In this document: one piece after another, positions 35,552-44,959 of the stretch
How the letters are laid out: the number at the start of each line of letters is the position of its first letter
Position numbering within the stretch: the stretch's first letter is position 1
Source of the DNA: an uncultured Flaviramulus sp.
GTDB taxonomy: Bacteria; Bacteroidota; Bacteroidia; Flavobacteriales; Flavobacteriaceae
Assembly (NCBI GenBank): GCA_947501105.1
Contig: CANMUP010000004.1
Coordinates: 186,001 to 250,000, forward strand
Length of the DNA: 64,000 bases
Reading direction: 5' to 3'
Program-made: the position numbers and the translations under genes
The notes under the pieces: model-generated
Seen by the model: only the letters and a program-made list of their open reading frames with translations
Databases searched by the model: none
Told to the model about the DNA's origin: nothing

Positions 35552-37142
35552 TTAAAGCATCACCTATAGCACGCTCACCACTTAAATCAGATGACTTCCC
35601 TGTTTTTTTATTATTTACAACCATCATACTAGATCCACCACCATCTAAATTAAAGGCCTCTGTACACCCTAACTTTTTCATTAGCATAGTCATTTCTGTT
35701 ATAGAGGCTCCAGCTGTAATTTTAGGTTGTCGGCCATAAACAACCGCGATATATATTTTGTTGTCTTTTGTTATTCCAATAGCTGTTCTCGGGTGTCTTC
35801 GGACTACCCAACCATGATAAAACCCAAAGCGATTATTTGATTGCTGATCGTTTATTGAAGCTTTATCTTTTTTATCTACAAATTCGTCTGAAACATTAAA
35901 ATCGTTAAACATCGTTTCCCATCCTTCTTTATATCTCGCTGTTAAATTTGCTTTATTATTTTGTAAAAGAGTAGGCCCTCCATTAATAGCGTATATTCCT
36001 TTTTTAAGCCCAATGCTCCCTTCATCGCTTGTAACTTCAATTTTTAACTTGGACTTAATACCAAGTTCAGCTATGTCTTTTAAGTGTTTTTGAGCATTTC
36101 CTGTAGCTTGAATTAAGTAACCTTTTTTAGGTACAAATCCTTTTCGGTAGGCGTTAATTGATGTTATCAAATTATTTTCATCTATAACAAATTCAAACCC
36201 TTCTCCTGATTTGATATTTCCTCCAAAATTGGCATTGTAAGCTATAATTTCATTTGGATTGTTACAAACAAAATCGTGAATAGGAATCACTGCAGTAGAA
36301 TCTATTTGATTGCCACAATTTAATACTTTACCATGCTCTCTGTTAATACCATTAACCCTAAATATGGTATCGTTTATGTGCAATGATATGTTTGTTTTTA
36401 CATTATGAGCAACATGCATTTTTTTTAAATTATTGTCTATTATAAGTGCAGACCGCCCTTGCGTAGCTTCACTCACTAATTTCCCATCAATAATAGATAT
36501 TCCTGCGGGTTCTCCATCAATACCTACTTCGTTGTTCCATGCAAAAAAGCCAGCATTTATCGCTGCAATGGCATTTAGCCTTTTAGCCATTGAAGATGTA
36601 TTTTCTTTTCCAAGAATTTTATGGTTTCCTAATTCGGAAAACATATTACCTTTAAAAATGTTTAAATTGATTTCAAGAAGACTAATTTGAAAAGGACCAG
36701 ATGTAGTATTACCATCTTCTGCAGTATAACGAACTGCCATATTAATTTTATGGTTTTCTAAATCTTTTTGAACCATTTTTGCCTCATCAATAGTGTTGTA
36801 TTTTCCAACTCTAATAATATTTCCTAAGAATTCGTGATGTGGCCCAGATTCAGCAGATTGCTCTATTCTTATATTATAACCAAGAGTTTTTAGCTTATTT
36901 GCAAGTTCTTTTTCATTAGCTTTAGTGATAACTCCTGTAGATAGGGTATAAAAGTCGTCATTAGAGGTTATTCCTCTTTCTATATTGTATAATAAAACTC
37001 CTTGAGCTAAATTTTTATGAGTAGTTTTTTGCTTTAAGTTTGATAGTCCTAAACCTAAATCAGGTAATTTTTTAATCGAGGTATTGTTACAAGATGTGAG
37101 AACAAACGCAACAACAATTATTTTATAGATTAGCTTATTCAC
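35538..37142 (-). CDS. Lipoprotein with phosphodiester glycosidase (NAGPA-like) domain
   Basis: 534 residues, apparently from a GTG at 37140-37142. The lipoprotein signal has the lipobox LTSC near residue 17. Residues about 70-150 resemble a SPOR-like fold (ELANKLKTLGYNIRIEQS, IIRVGKYNTIDEAKMVQKDL). From about 170 onward is the phosphodiester glycosidase domain with NAGFFAWNNEVGIDGEPAG, AINGGPTLLQN and the C-terminal GCTEAFNLDGGGSSMMV. Mammalian relatives remove GlcNAc from phosphodiesters; bacterial ones act on capsule or wall polymers. It overlaps the upstream phosphorylase gene by 8 bases, so the two are co-translated. Confidence 0.85.
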   Translation of the reverse strand: MNKLIYKIIVVAFVLTSCNNTSIKKLPDLGLGLSNLKQKTTHKNLAQGVLLYNIERGITSNDDFYTLSTGVITKANEKELANKLKTLGYNIRIEQSAESGPHHEFLGNIIRVGKYNTIDEAKMVQKDLENHKINMAVRYTAEDGNTTSGPFQISLLEINLNIFKGNMFSELGNHKILGKENTSSMAKRLNAIAAINAGFFAWNNEVGIDGEPAGISIIDGKLVSEATQGRSALIIDNNLKKMHVAHNVKTNISLHINDTIFRVNGINREHGKVLNCGNQIDSTAVIPIHDFVCNNPNEIIAYNANFGGNIKSGEGFEFVIDENNLITSINAYRKGFVPKKGYLIQATGNAQKHLKDIAELGIKSKLKIEVTSDEGSIGLKKGIYAINGGPTLLQNNKANLTARYKEGWETMFNDFNVSDEFVDKKDKASINDQQSNNRFGFYHGWVVRRHPRTAIGITKDNKIYIAVVYGRQPKITAGASITEMTMLMKKLGCTEAFNLDGGGSSMMVVNNKKTGKSSDLSGERAIGDALIFTE

Positions 37143-38007
37143 TTGTTATTTTATTTAAAACATAAGAGATAAGTTCTTTTACCTGCTCTCTATAGTTTTC
37201 ATTTGCATTTTTATTTAGTCTATTCGCTATAATTAAACAAATAGCTATAGCATTATGATTTAGCAATTTAGCTAAACCATACATAGCTGAGCTTTCCATT
37301 TCATAATTTGTAATTCTAAAACCATTATAATTAAAGCTAGAGAGCTTATCATTTATATCTTTAATCTTAGTATTGAGCCGTAGTTCTCTTCCTTGTGGAA
37401 CATAAAAACCAGGAGAAGTAACAGTTATACCAGAAAATGTTTCGTCACTATATAGCCTTTCAAACAACTCCATTGACGCATCAACAACATATGGAGAAAA
37501 AAATTGTGACTCAGAACCTAAATGAGCTTTAAATACAGTTTTGAATTCCTTATTAATTACTTTATCATCTTCATTGTAGAAATACAACAGATTATCAAAT
37601 CCAATTGATTTTTTTGAAACTACATAAGAATTTACAGTTACATCTTTTTGGAGACTTCCAGAAGTCCCAATTCTTATAAAATCTAATTTTCTTATTTTAT
37701 CTTTTACTTTTCTAGTTTCAAAATCAATATTCACTAATGCATCCAACTCGTTCATAACAATATCTATATTGCCTATGCCAACACCAGTTGATACAACAGT
37801 TATTCTAGTGTTGTTATAAACCCCTGTAACGCTTACATATTCTCTATTAGATGCTTTTACTTCAACCGTACTTAAAAACGATTCAATAATGCTAACACGA
37901 TTAGGGTCTCCAACCAAAATAACAGTATCTGCAACTTGATTCGGTTTGAGATGAAGATGAAAAATGCTCCCATCTGGATTTAAAATTAATTCTGAATCTA
38001 AAATCAT
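37135..38007 (-). CDS. Nucleoside phosphorylase (uridine/purine type)
   Basis: 290 residues from the ATG at 38005-38007; the longer frame starts only at a TTG. ILVGDPNRVSIIESFL near residue 30, VSTGVGIGNIDIVMNEL near 80, RIGTSGSLQ near 112 and ITNYEMESSAMYGLAKLL near 236 are the phosphate- and nucleoside-binding motifs of the uridine phosphorylase family. It splits nucleosides into base and sugar phosphate in the cytoplasm. The exact substrate is not clear. Coupled to the downstream glycosidase by overlap, a pairing I do not recognise as standard. Confidence 0.85.
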   Translation of the reverse strand: MILDSELILNPDGSIFHLHLKPNQVADTVILVGDPNRVSIIESFLSTVEVKASNREYVSVTGVYNNTRITVVSTGVGIGNIDIVMNELDALVNIDFETRKVKDKIRKLDFIRIGTSGSLQKDVTVNSYVVSKKSIGFDNLLYFYNEDDKVINKEFKTVFKAHLGSESQFFSPYVVDASMELFERLYSDETFSGITVTSPGFYVPQGRELRLNTKIKDINDKLSSFNYNGFRITNYEMESSAMYGLAKLLNHNAIAICLIIANRLNKNANENYREQVKELISYVLNKITSE

Positions 38008-38095
38008 TATAAAAAAAATTTTGAATTTTAAGGAGTAATTCAATTACGTATTAACAACATGGAAATATTGATCAAAAATACGTGTAAGAAAATGA

Positions 38096-38117
38096 AGAAC
38101 AGGCAATTACCTGTTCT
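38096..38117 (-). terminator. Terminator-like hairpin after SusD
   Basis: AGAACAGG (38096-38103) and CCTGTTCT (38110-38117) pair perfectly over a 6-base loop. A T-rich stretch follows on the minus strand, 40 bases after the SusD stop. Confidence 0.5.
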
Positions 38118-38157
38118 CCAGTTCTAAAAACAACTAACTCAAAATTAAACCTATTAT

Positions 38158-39438
38158 TTAATAACCTGGGTTTTGAGATATCCCTGTTAAATCTATTTCT
38201 CGTTGAGGAATCGGTAATAGCAATTGATTTTGTTCAGTGACATTATCTAATCGCTCTATAGCTTTACCTGTTCTTACTAAATCATACCAATAAAACCCTT
38301 CGGCATAAAACTCCTTTTGTCTTTCATCAAGAATAGCATCAATAAAACTATCTTGATTTGTAGCAGAACTAACTCCTAAGCCACGTGCAGTCCTCAATTC
38401 ATTAAGCCTAGTTAATCCCGAAGGATAACCTTGAGCTTCTGCACTTATTAGATACATTTCTGCTAATCGACTTACGATTACCGGAAGGTTTCTACTCTCA
38501 GTATATCTGTTTACTATGTTTTGACTATTAAAAACAATTAATGATGCATCTTTTCTTAAATCTGTAACATCATACAAATTATTAAATATGTCATCGGTTG
38601 GAGCAAATTGTTGAGAGCCTGAGACTGGATGGTCATTTGGATTAAACGTAACATATTGCATAACAAGTTCAACGGGATCATTTCCAAGAGAAAAAATAAC
38701 TTCTTTATTACCATTTTTACTAAAAATAGAGGCAAAATTAGATTCTAAGCTAAAACTTCCCGAAGTTGAAGCTATTACAGCTTCTGCCATATTTCCTGCT
38801 TCAGAATTATTACCTGTTGAAATATATACTCGTGCTAATAAAGCTTGAATAGCTTCTTTCGAAACAAAATTTTCGTTGGTAAAATTATTAGCCAGTAACT
38901 CTGCATTTGTTAAATCTGTTGTGATGAAAGTCCATGTTTCTTGTGTGGTGCTTCTCTGAACAACCTCTGTTGTATTTTGAGGTAACAAAGGAACTCCTCC
39001 AAATCTAGTAACCAAATAATAATAGGCTAAACTTCTTAAATATAGAGCAGTTGCCTTTTCATTATTAAAATCTCCTTCTAAATTATCAATTACCTCTAAT
39101 GCTATGTTTGCATTAAAAACTACTTCGTAAAGCTGTAGCCACCAAGATTCTGTTTGTGTAGGGCTCAATCTGTTTCTTACAAAGTTGACATCATCACCAG
39201 CAAATAAAGGTGTAGCTTCAAAATGGTTAGCTAATAAATCAAAATCGATAAATCTATTTCCAATTCCAGTGGTAGATTTATTATAAACCCCATTTATTAA
39301 TTGAGGTAAGTCTGAGCTATTCAATTGAGAAGGGTTAATACTTTCCTCTGGAAATAAATTCAACTCATTTGAACAAGATATTGTAAGTAACATTAATAAT
39401 AAGTATACTAAACTGTGTTTTTTATATAATAATTTCAT
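38158..39438 (-). CDS. SusD/RagB-family outer-membrane lipoprotein
   Basis: 426 residues from the ATG at 39436-39438. The lipoprotein signal (MKLLYKKHSLVYLLLMLLTI then SC) is clear. SusD features follow: NLFPEESINP, TPR-like helices with RSLAYYYLVTRFGGVPLL near 130, VSRLAEMYLISAEAQGY near 320 and DERQKEFYAEGFYWYDLVRTG near 375. It is the surface glycan-binding partner of the TonB-dependent transporter whose stop lies 12 bases upstream. Shorter than many SusD proteins (about 500), but both ends are intact. Confidence 0.93.
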   Translation of the reverse strand: MKLLYKKHSLVYLLLMLLTISCSNELNLFPEESINPSQLNSSDLPQLINGVYNKSTTGIGNRFIDFDLLANHFEATPLFAGDDVNFVRNRLSPTQTESWWLQLYEVVFNANIALEVIDNLEGDFNNEKATALYLRSLAYYYLVTRFGGVPLLPQNTTEVVQRSTTQETWTFITTDLTNAELLANNFTNENFVSKEAIQALLARVYISTGNNSEAGNMAEAVIASTSGSFSLESNFASIFSKNGNKEVIFSLGNDPVELVMQYVTFNPNDHPVSGSQQFAPTDDIFNNLYDVTDLRKDASLIVFNSQNIVNRYTESRNLPVIVSRLAEMYLISAEAQGYPSGLTRLNELRTARGLGVSSATNQDSFIDAILDERQKEFYAEGFYWYDLVRTGKAIERLDNVTEQNQLLLPIPQREIDLTGISQNPGY

Positions 39439-39450
39439 GACTCTCAAGTT

Positions 39451-42400
39451 TTAAAAATTTAAGTTTAATCCAAGTATCACTGTTCTAAGTGGCGGAGCTG
39501 TTAAAAAGTCGGCGCCAAAAGTTCTTGGGTCTGAACTATCTGAAGCTTCAGGGTCATAGCCCGAATACTTTGTAAAAGTAAATAAGTTGCTGCCTGTTAG
39601 ATATAATCTAAAATTATCGATAGACCATTTATTAGTAATATCTTTTGGCAAAGTATAACCCACCGTAATGTTCTTGATTCTAAAGAAAGATCCGTCTTCA
39701 ACCCATCTTGATGATGCCTGATTATTATGAAAAGCAGCACCAGTACCTCCTGCTATTGCTCTAGGTGTTGTATTGCTTGTTCCAGCACCTGTCCATCTAC
39801 TTTGAGCTGTTTCTCTCAACATTCCAAATTGTGAAAAGCCTAATCCATCAACACCTCCACCAACTCTAATTGAACCAGCCGATCCTCCTGACAGAAACCC
39901 ACCAGATCTCCAAGCTGAGTATATATCGTTACCCGATGAAAAGTTAGAAAAAATTGATAAGTCAAAATTCTTATATTTAAAGGTATTATTTATACCTCCA
40001 AAAAGGTCTGGGAACGCATTGCCAACAATTTGTCTATCTGCAGCTGTAATATTTCCGTCATTATTAACGTCATCATAAATAACATCTCCAGCACGCACTC
40101 CGTTAGCAGCTAATGTTGCTGGGACATCTGAGTCTGATTGATAAATCCCTGTTTGTTTTAATAAATAAATTGATCCTATTGGCTCTCCAATTTTAAGAAC
40201 ATTATATCCTAAAGGAATGGGTTCATCACCAATTAAAGAAGTAAGTTCATTACTTGCAGTTGATATATTAAGATCAAAATTCCATGTAAATGAATCATTA
40301 TTAATAATATTAGCGTTCAAACCGAGTTCGAATCCTTTGTTTGTCATGCTACCAATATTTTCTGAGAATGTAGTAAAACCTGTCGTACCGTGCACAGGTC
40401 GGTCATATAACAAATCGTCTGTATCTCGAGTATAATAATCCATGGTTAGTTTAACACGGTCTTCTAAAAAATACAAGTCTAAACCTACGTTTACAGAACT
40501 AGCTTGCTCCCAAGTAAGATTTGGATTTGCTAATTGATTAGAAGATAAACCGCTATTGCCTAAATAATCTGAACCTCCAGAAACTAAGGCTAATGAGTTA
40601 TAGTTTCCTATACTACTAGTGCTTCCAGTAACCCCATATGATCCTCTTAATTTTAAGAAAGAAATAAAAGAATCTTCTTTAAAAAATGATTCATTAGAAA
40701 TAACCCAACCAGTTGAAACTGATGGAAAATTACCATAACGTTTACCATCTGCAAATCGAGATGATCCATCTCGTCTAAAAGCTACATCTAAAAAGTAACG
40801 ATCCTTATATGTTCCTGAAAGTCTTCCTAGGTATGAATCTAATGCATTTTCGGCTTTAGAGCCAAAAGCAAATTGAGTAGCTGCTGATGATATTGCTGTA
40901 AATGATGGTGATGGAAAATTCCTAGCATCAATCAAAGCAGATTCCACTATTTCTTTTTGAAAGGAATGACCAGCAGTTACGTTTAAATCAAAATCCTCCC
41001 AAGACTTTTTGTAATTAAACAAATTTTCAACCAAAATATTAGTAAGAATATTTCTTGAATCAAATATTTGACCATTTACATTTCTTCCACGAGGATGTAA
41101 TGGAGATCTATAAGTATTGTCATGATATGTTCCATAATCTATATTGAAAGATGGTGTATATGTAAACCCTTTAAAAGGTTTAAACTCTGCAAAAGCATTT
41201 AAAATGCCTCGGTAAGTCTTGTATTTAGAATCTTGTTCGTTTACAACTTGTACTCCACTATGTCTAGTTAAAGTAGCCGAACCACCAATGTTATAACTAC
41301 CATCTGGATGGTAAGGTAAATCTGCAGGCCTTTGTTCTAATGATCTAATTAATAACCTTAAACCTCCTTCATGACTTGCAACTCTACTATTAATACTATA
41401 GTTACCTATAAAATTAACTCCAAATTTTACTTTATTACTGAATTTATGCTCAATATTTAACTTACTTGAATATCTTTTAAATTCACTTTTTCTAAACCAT
41501 CCTTCTTGGTTAAAATAACCTAGTGAGGCGTAATATTTTGTTGTTTCATTTCCTCCAAATACAGAAAGATTATGGTCTTGTATAGAGGAAGTAGAATTTG
41601 TTATTCCTCCAGTCCAATCAAATTCAGATTGTCCAGAAGGCAAAGGGTTAGAAAGAGGTGATAGAAAACCTGTGTCGCCACTAGAAAAACCTTGATCGTT
41701 ATTAAAGTTATTTCTTGCTTCATTATTAACCTCTAACCAAAGCGCTGTATTTGCAGTTTCTATTTTTTCTGGAGCATATTGAATTCCTGAATATGTAGAA
41801 AAATTTACCTTAGCTTTTCCAAATTTACCTTTCTTAGTACTAATAATAATAACGCCGTTAGTACCTCTAGAACCATAAATTGCAGTTGATGCTGCATCTT
41901 TAAGAACATCAACACTTTCAATATCATTAGGATTAAGAAGTGCTAAGGGGCTTTGATTGTTTACAGAACCAAATACACTTTCATTAAGTGAAGAAGGGTC
42001 AGAATTATTTATAGGGATTCCATCGATAACGATTAAGGGTAAGTTATTCCCTTGTAATGATCCTATTCCTCTAATGTTAATTCTTTGTTGCCCACCAGGG
42101 TTACCAGATGTAGAAGCTATTTGAACTCCAGAAATTCTGCCTTGGAGAACATCATCTGTTGACAAAAAACCTGATTTTTCTGTTTTAGCAACATCAACGC
42201 TAGAAATTGAACCTGTTACTCTTCGTTTACTTTGAGTACCATATCCAACAATTACAACTTCTTCTAATTTAGCTGTATCTTCTTGTAGTTTTATATCAAG
42301 AAAAGACTCCCCATTAACTGGAACCTCTTTAGTTATAAAACCTAGATAAGAAATAACTAATACCGTATTTTCATCAACAATTGATAACGAAAAGTTTCCG

Positions 42401-42900
42401 TCAAAATCCGATTGAGTTCCATTAGTTGTTTCTTTTTCAATAATATTAGCACCAGCCAAGGGTAGTCCGTCACTACCAGTAACTGTTCCGCTTATTTTAA
42501 GCTGTTTCAAGGTTGTAGACTGTGTATCATTAGATTTTTTGTGTACTATTACTGTACTGTTTTCAGTAAAAGAATAAGAAAGACCGTTAGGTGTTAAATA
42601 TTTATTCAATAAAACACTTACTTTAATAACACCTTTGTTTAAAGATAAATCAGGTATCTCTTTAATTAAGTCATGCCTATAAATAAATTTATAATCAGCT
42701 TGTTTATTAATAAGTTTAAAGACTTGTTTGATAGACATAACTTTGTCTTTAGAAATACTAATGTCTGCATCTTGTGAAAAACCGTTTTCAGCGGTTAAAG
42801 CAAACATTACAGAGCAAAATAGAAAAACGAATGTTTTCATAATGAATTTTAATAGCCACTTCTCTTTTGAGAAAAGACCAATAGTAATTTTAAATTTCAT
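39451..42900 (-). CDS. SusC/RagA TonB-linked outer-membrane receptor with STN domain
   Basis: 1149 residues. Signal region with KFIMKTFVFLFCSVMFALT, then a secretin/TonB N-terminal (STN) domain at about 45-100 (ADISISKDKVMSIKQVFKLI), a carboxypeptidase-like beta domain at 125-205 (GTVTGSDGLPLAGANIIEK), the TonB box and plug (VVIVGYGTQSKRRVTGSIS, KDAASTAIYGSRGTNGVIII) and a beta barrel ending in ILGLNLNF. The STN domain marks receptors that signal through a FecR anti-sigma factor, and fecR lies directly upstream. It imports an oligosaccharide, identity unknown. Confidence 0.95.
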   Translation of the reverse strand: MKFKITIGLFSKEKWLLKFIMKTFVFLFCSVMFALTAENGFSQDADISISKDKVMSIKQVFKLINKQADYKFIYRHDLIKEIPDLSLNKGVIKVSVLLNKYLTPNGLSYSFTENSTVIVHKKSNDTQSTTLKQLKISGTVTGSDGLPLAGANIIEKETTNGTQSDFDGNFSLSIVDENTVLVISYLGFITKEVPVNGESFLDIKLQEDTAKLEEVVIVGYGTQSKRRVTGSISSVDVAKTEKSGFLSTDDVLQGRISGVQIASTSGNPGGQQRINIRGIGSLQGNNLPLIVIDGIPINNSDPSSLNESVFGSVNNQSPLALLNPNDIESVDVLKDAASTAIYGSRGTNGVIIISTKKGKFGKAKVNFSTYSGIQYAPEKIETANTALWLEVNNEARNNFNNDQGFSSGDTGFLSPLSNPLPSGQSEFDWTGGITNSTSSIQDHNLSVFGGNETTKYYASLGYFNQEGWFRKSEFKRYSSKLNIEHKFSNKVKFGVNFIGNYSINSRVASHEGGLRLLIRSLEQRPADLPYHPDGSYNIGGSATLTRHSGVQVVNEQDSKYKTYRGILNAFAEFKPFKGFTYTPSFNIDYGTYHDNTYRSPLHPRGRNVNGQIFDSRNILTNILVENLFNYKKSWEDFDLNVTAGHSFQKEIVESALIDARNFPSPSFTAISSAATQFAFGSKAENALDSYLGRLSGTYKDRYFLDVAFRRDGSSRFADGKRYGNFPSVSTGWVISNESFFKEDSFISFLKLRGSYGVTGSTSSIGNYNSLALVSGGSDYLGNSGLSSNQLANPNLTWEQASSVNVGLDLYFLEDRVKLTMDYYTRDTDDLLYDRPVHGTTGFTTFSENIGSMTNKGFELGLNANIINNDSFTWNFDLNISTASNELTSLIGDEPIPLGYNVLKIGEPIGSIYLLKQTGIYQSDSDVPATLAANGVRAGDVIYDDVNNDGNITAADRQIVGNAFPDLFGGINNTFKYKNFDLSIFSNFSSGNDIYSAWRSGGFLSGGSAGSIRVGGGVDGLGFSQFGMLRETAQSRWTGAGTSNTTPRAIAGGTGAAFHNNQASSRWVEDGSFFRIKNITVGYTLPKDITNKWSIDNFRLYLTGSNLFTFTKYSGYDPEASDSSDPRTFGADFLTAPPLRTVILGLNLNF

Positions 42901-42949
42901 AAATTTGTAATGGTTTTAGTTAAACTTAGTTTTAATTGAAAATCTTATA

Positions 42950-42988
42950 GGAAAAAGGCTATTACGGTCCAATGTGTTAGCCTTTTCC
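42950..42988. terminator. Hairpin between fecR and susC
   Basis: GGAAAAAGGCTA (42950-42961) and TAGCCTTTTCC (42978-42988) pair with one bulge over a 16-base loop. The T run is best on the plus strand; on the transcribed minus strand it would reduce read-through from fecR into susC. Confidence 0.45.
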
Positions 42989-42994
42989 TTTTTT

Positions 42995-44176
42995 TTATTT
43001 TATGATAATTATTTTATCTGCAATTTTAAATGTTATTTCATCTTTTTGACTTGTTTTTTTTATGATTTCTAGTATTTCTTGAATTGTTTTTGTTCTTTCT
43101 AAAATTCCAGTAAATTCAAATTCTTTTCTGCTAGAGTTTTCAAAAACAATATCAATATCATACCACCTAGACAATGTTTTCATCATATTATCTAACCTAG
43201 CTTCTTCAAAACTAAATAATCCTTTTACCCAAGCAATTTCATTTGAAACATCAATAGGCACAACATTTATTGTGCTCAAGTTTGTGTTAACCTGTGCTTG
43301 TTGGTTGGGAATTAATATTTTTTTGTTATCGTCTTTTTCGATTTGAATTTTACCTCCAACTAGTGTAGTTGCTATAATAGATTCTTCATTATATGCCTTA
43401 ATATTAAATTCTGTTCCAAGTACCTTTACCTTTTGACCTTTAGTGATAACATTAAACTTAGAGCCATTATGTTTAGAACTAGGCGATATCTCAAAATAGG
43501 CTTCTCCATATACTAGCTCAATGTTTCTTTCTTTACCGTCAACAAATTTTGTAGGATACCTTAATTTAGATTCTGAGTTTAACCAAACTTTTGAACCATC
43601 TGCAAGAACAACGAAATATTCGCCACCTCTTGGAATGGTTAAATCATTATATTCTATAACTTCATTTTGTTTAGTCTTTTTAGCTTCACTTTTATATGTT
43701 AATTTTTTTCCGTCACTTGTTACATATTGGTTTTTATAGGTTTCGTTTTTTGACAAGCTTACTTGATTACCATTTCCTAATGTTAGTATTGCTTTATTGG
43801 TTCCTGGTGTTATAACATTGGTTTTAGTAGTTGAAATACTATTAACTTCTTCGGCTGGATTATAAGTTTTGTTAAAAAAAATATAACTAAAACCAATAGC
43901 AAAAACGATGGAAGCCGCTACAGAAATACGTTTAAATGCAAGGATTTTTTTATGCCTTTTATTCTCTTTTATTTTGTTGCTGATTTCGAGTTTTGCCTTA
44001 TCAATATTGTATTGCTTCATATTAAATGTGGTTAAGTATTCTATTTCAACAAAATGATTAAAAATGGCTACGTTGTTGGGGTTTGCTAACCAACTTTCTA
44101 AAATTTCAAGTTCAGTTATATTAGCTTCATTATTAATGAACTTGATTAAGATGTTATGAATTTTTGGTTTTATCAT
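42995..44176 (-). CDS. FecR-family anti-sigma factor
   Basis: 393 residues from the ATG at 44174-44176 (one codon inside a TTG). The cytoplasmic N-terminus has the short FecR-type sigma-binding region (NEANITELEILESWLANPNN), one membrane helix lies near residues 85-105 (VAASIVFAIGFSYIFF), and the periplasmic FecR domain has YFVVLADGSKVWLNSESKLRYPTKF near 190 and EAYFEISPSSKH, with the C-terminal DUF4974 (SFEEARLDNMMKTLSRWYDIDIVFEN). It relays the receptor's state to the divergently encoded ECF sigma factor. Confidence 0.93.
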   Translation of the reverse strand: MIKPKIHNILIKFINNEANITELEILESWLANPNNVAIFNHFVEIEYLTTFNMKQYNIDKAKLEISNKIKENKRHKKILAFKRISVAASIVFAIGFSYIFFNKTYNPAEEVNSISTTKTNVITPGTNKAILTLGNGNQVSLSKNETYKNQYVTSDGKKLTYKSEAKKTKQNEVIEYNDLTIPRGGEYFVVLADGSKVWLNSESKLRYPTKFVDGKERNIELVYGEAYFEISPSSKHNGSKFNVITKGQKVKVLGTEFNIKAYNEESIIATTLVGGKIQIEKDDNKKILIPNQQAQVNTNLSTINVVPIDVSNEIAWVKGLFSFEEARLDNMMKTLSRWYDIDIVFENSSRKEFEFTGILERTKTIQEILEIIKKTSQKDEITFKIADKIIIIK

Positions 44177-44286
44177 CAATTTGTTGTGACTTTTATACTA
44201 ATACGTTTAAATTATTAGTACCCCTCTATTTTTTTTAACATTTTTTTATATTTTTGACAAAAAACAAATAACTACTCAGCACTAAT

Positions 44287-44877
44287 ATGGATTTCACTAA
44301 TAATTCTTTTTTAGCCGGACTGTTAAAAGAAGGAAATGAAAAAGCTTATGATTTTTTAATGGAGTCTTATTATCAGAAACTTTGTGCTTATGCTGAGATT
44401 TTAATAAAAAATCATTCTAAAGCAGAAGATATTGTTCAAAATGTTTTTGTTCAACTTTGGGTAAATAGAACGCAAATAAACCCTAACTTTTCAATAAAAA
44501 GCTATTTGTATAAATCTGTTTATAATGAGTTTATTGATCATTATAGAAAGAATAAGCCTATTGTTTATTTAGAGAAAAAGTATTTAGAAGCTTTAGATTT
44601 AGTTATTGAAAAGGATTATGAAGATTTAGAGGTATTAATGAAAATAGTAGATACAGAAATTAATAATTTACCATCTAAATGCAAACGGATATTTTTGTTA
44701 AATAAAAAAGAAGGTTTAACACACGTAGAGATTTCTGAATACCTTAAAATATCTACAAAAACAGTTGAAGGACATATGACTAGAGCCTTTAAAATTTTAA
44801 GTGAAAAACTGGGAAGTAAAATGGAAGCTATATTTTTCTTGTTATTCGACTATAAAAATTTTAATCTTCAAAATTAA
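44287..44877 (+). CDS. ECF sigma factor (FecI-like)
   Basis: 196 residues. Sigma-2 region: YDFLMESYYQKLCAYAEILI and KAEDIVQNVFVQLWVNRT; sigma-4 region near 130-170: LPSKCKRIFLLNKKEGLTHVEISEYLKISTKTVEGHM. Divergent from fecR with 110 AT-rich bases between. With FecR and the STN-SusC it forms the standard trans-envelope regulator of a Bacteroidota glycan-use locus. Confidence 0.93.
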   Translation: MDFTNNSFLAGLLKEGNEKAYDFLMESYYQKLCAYAEILIKNHSKAEDIVQNVFVQLWVNRTQINPNFSIKSYLYKSVYNEFIDHYRKNKPIVYLEKKYLEALDLVIEKDYEDLEVLMKIVDTEINNLPSKCKRIFLLNKKEGLTHVEISEYLKISTKTVEGHMTRAFKILSEKLGSKMEAIFFLLFDYKNFNLQN

Positions 44878-44902
44878 AACTAATAGCTCTTAAAATAATT
44901 GC

Positions 44903-44941
44903 TTAATAAATAAACCAGATTTGTTTCAGTTTTTGGTATAG
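44903..44941 (+). repeat. Diverged copy of ilvA 3' end
   Basis: This non-coding strip reads in frame as ...NKPDLFQFLV followed by TAG, the same last ten residues as IlvA. Of 39 bases 32 match 35481-35519, with 20 in a row identical (44918-44937). The gene upstream (sigma factor) stops at 44877 and no ilvA body is present, so it is a stand-alone tail, as left by a duplication or an insertion into the ilvA end. Confidence 0.7.
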
Positions 44942-44959
44942 TTCTTATGTTTTAACACA

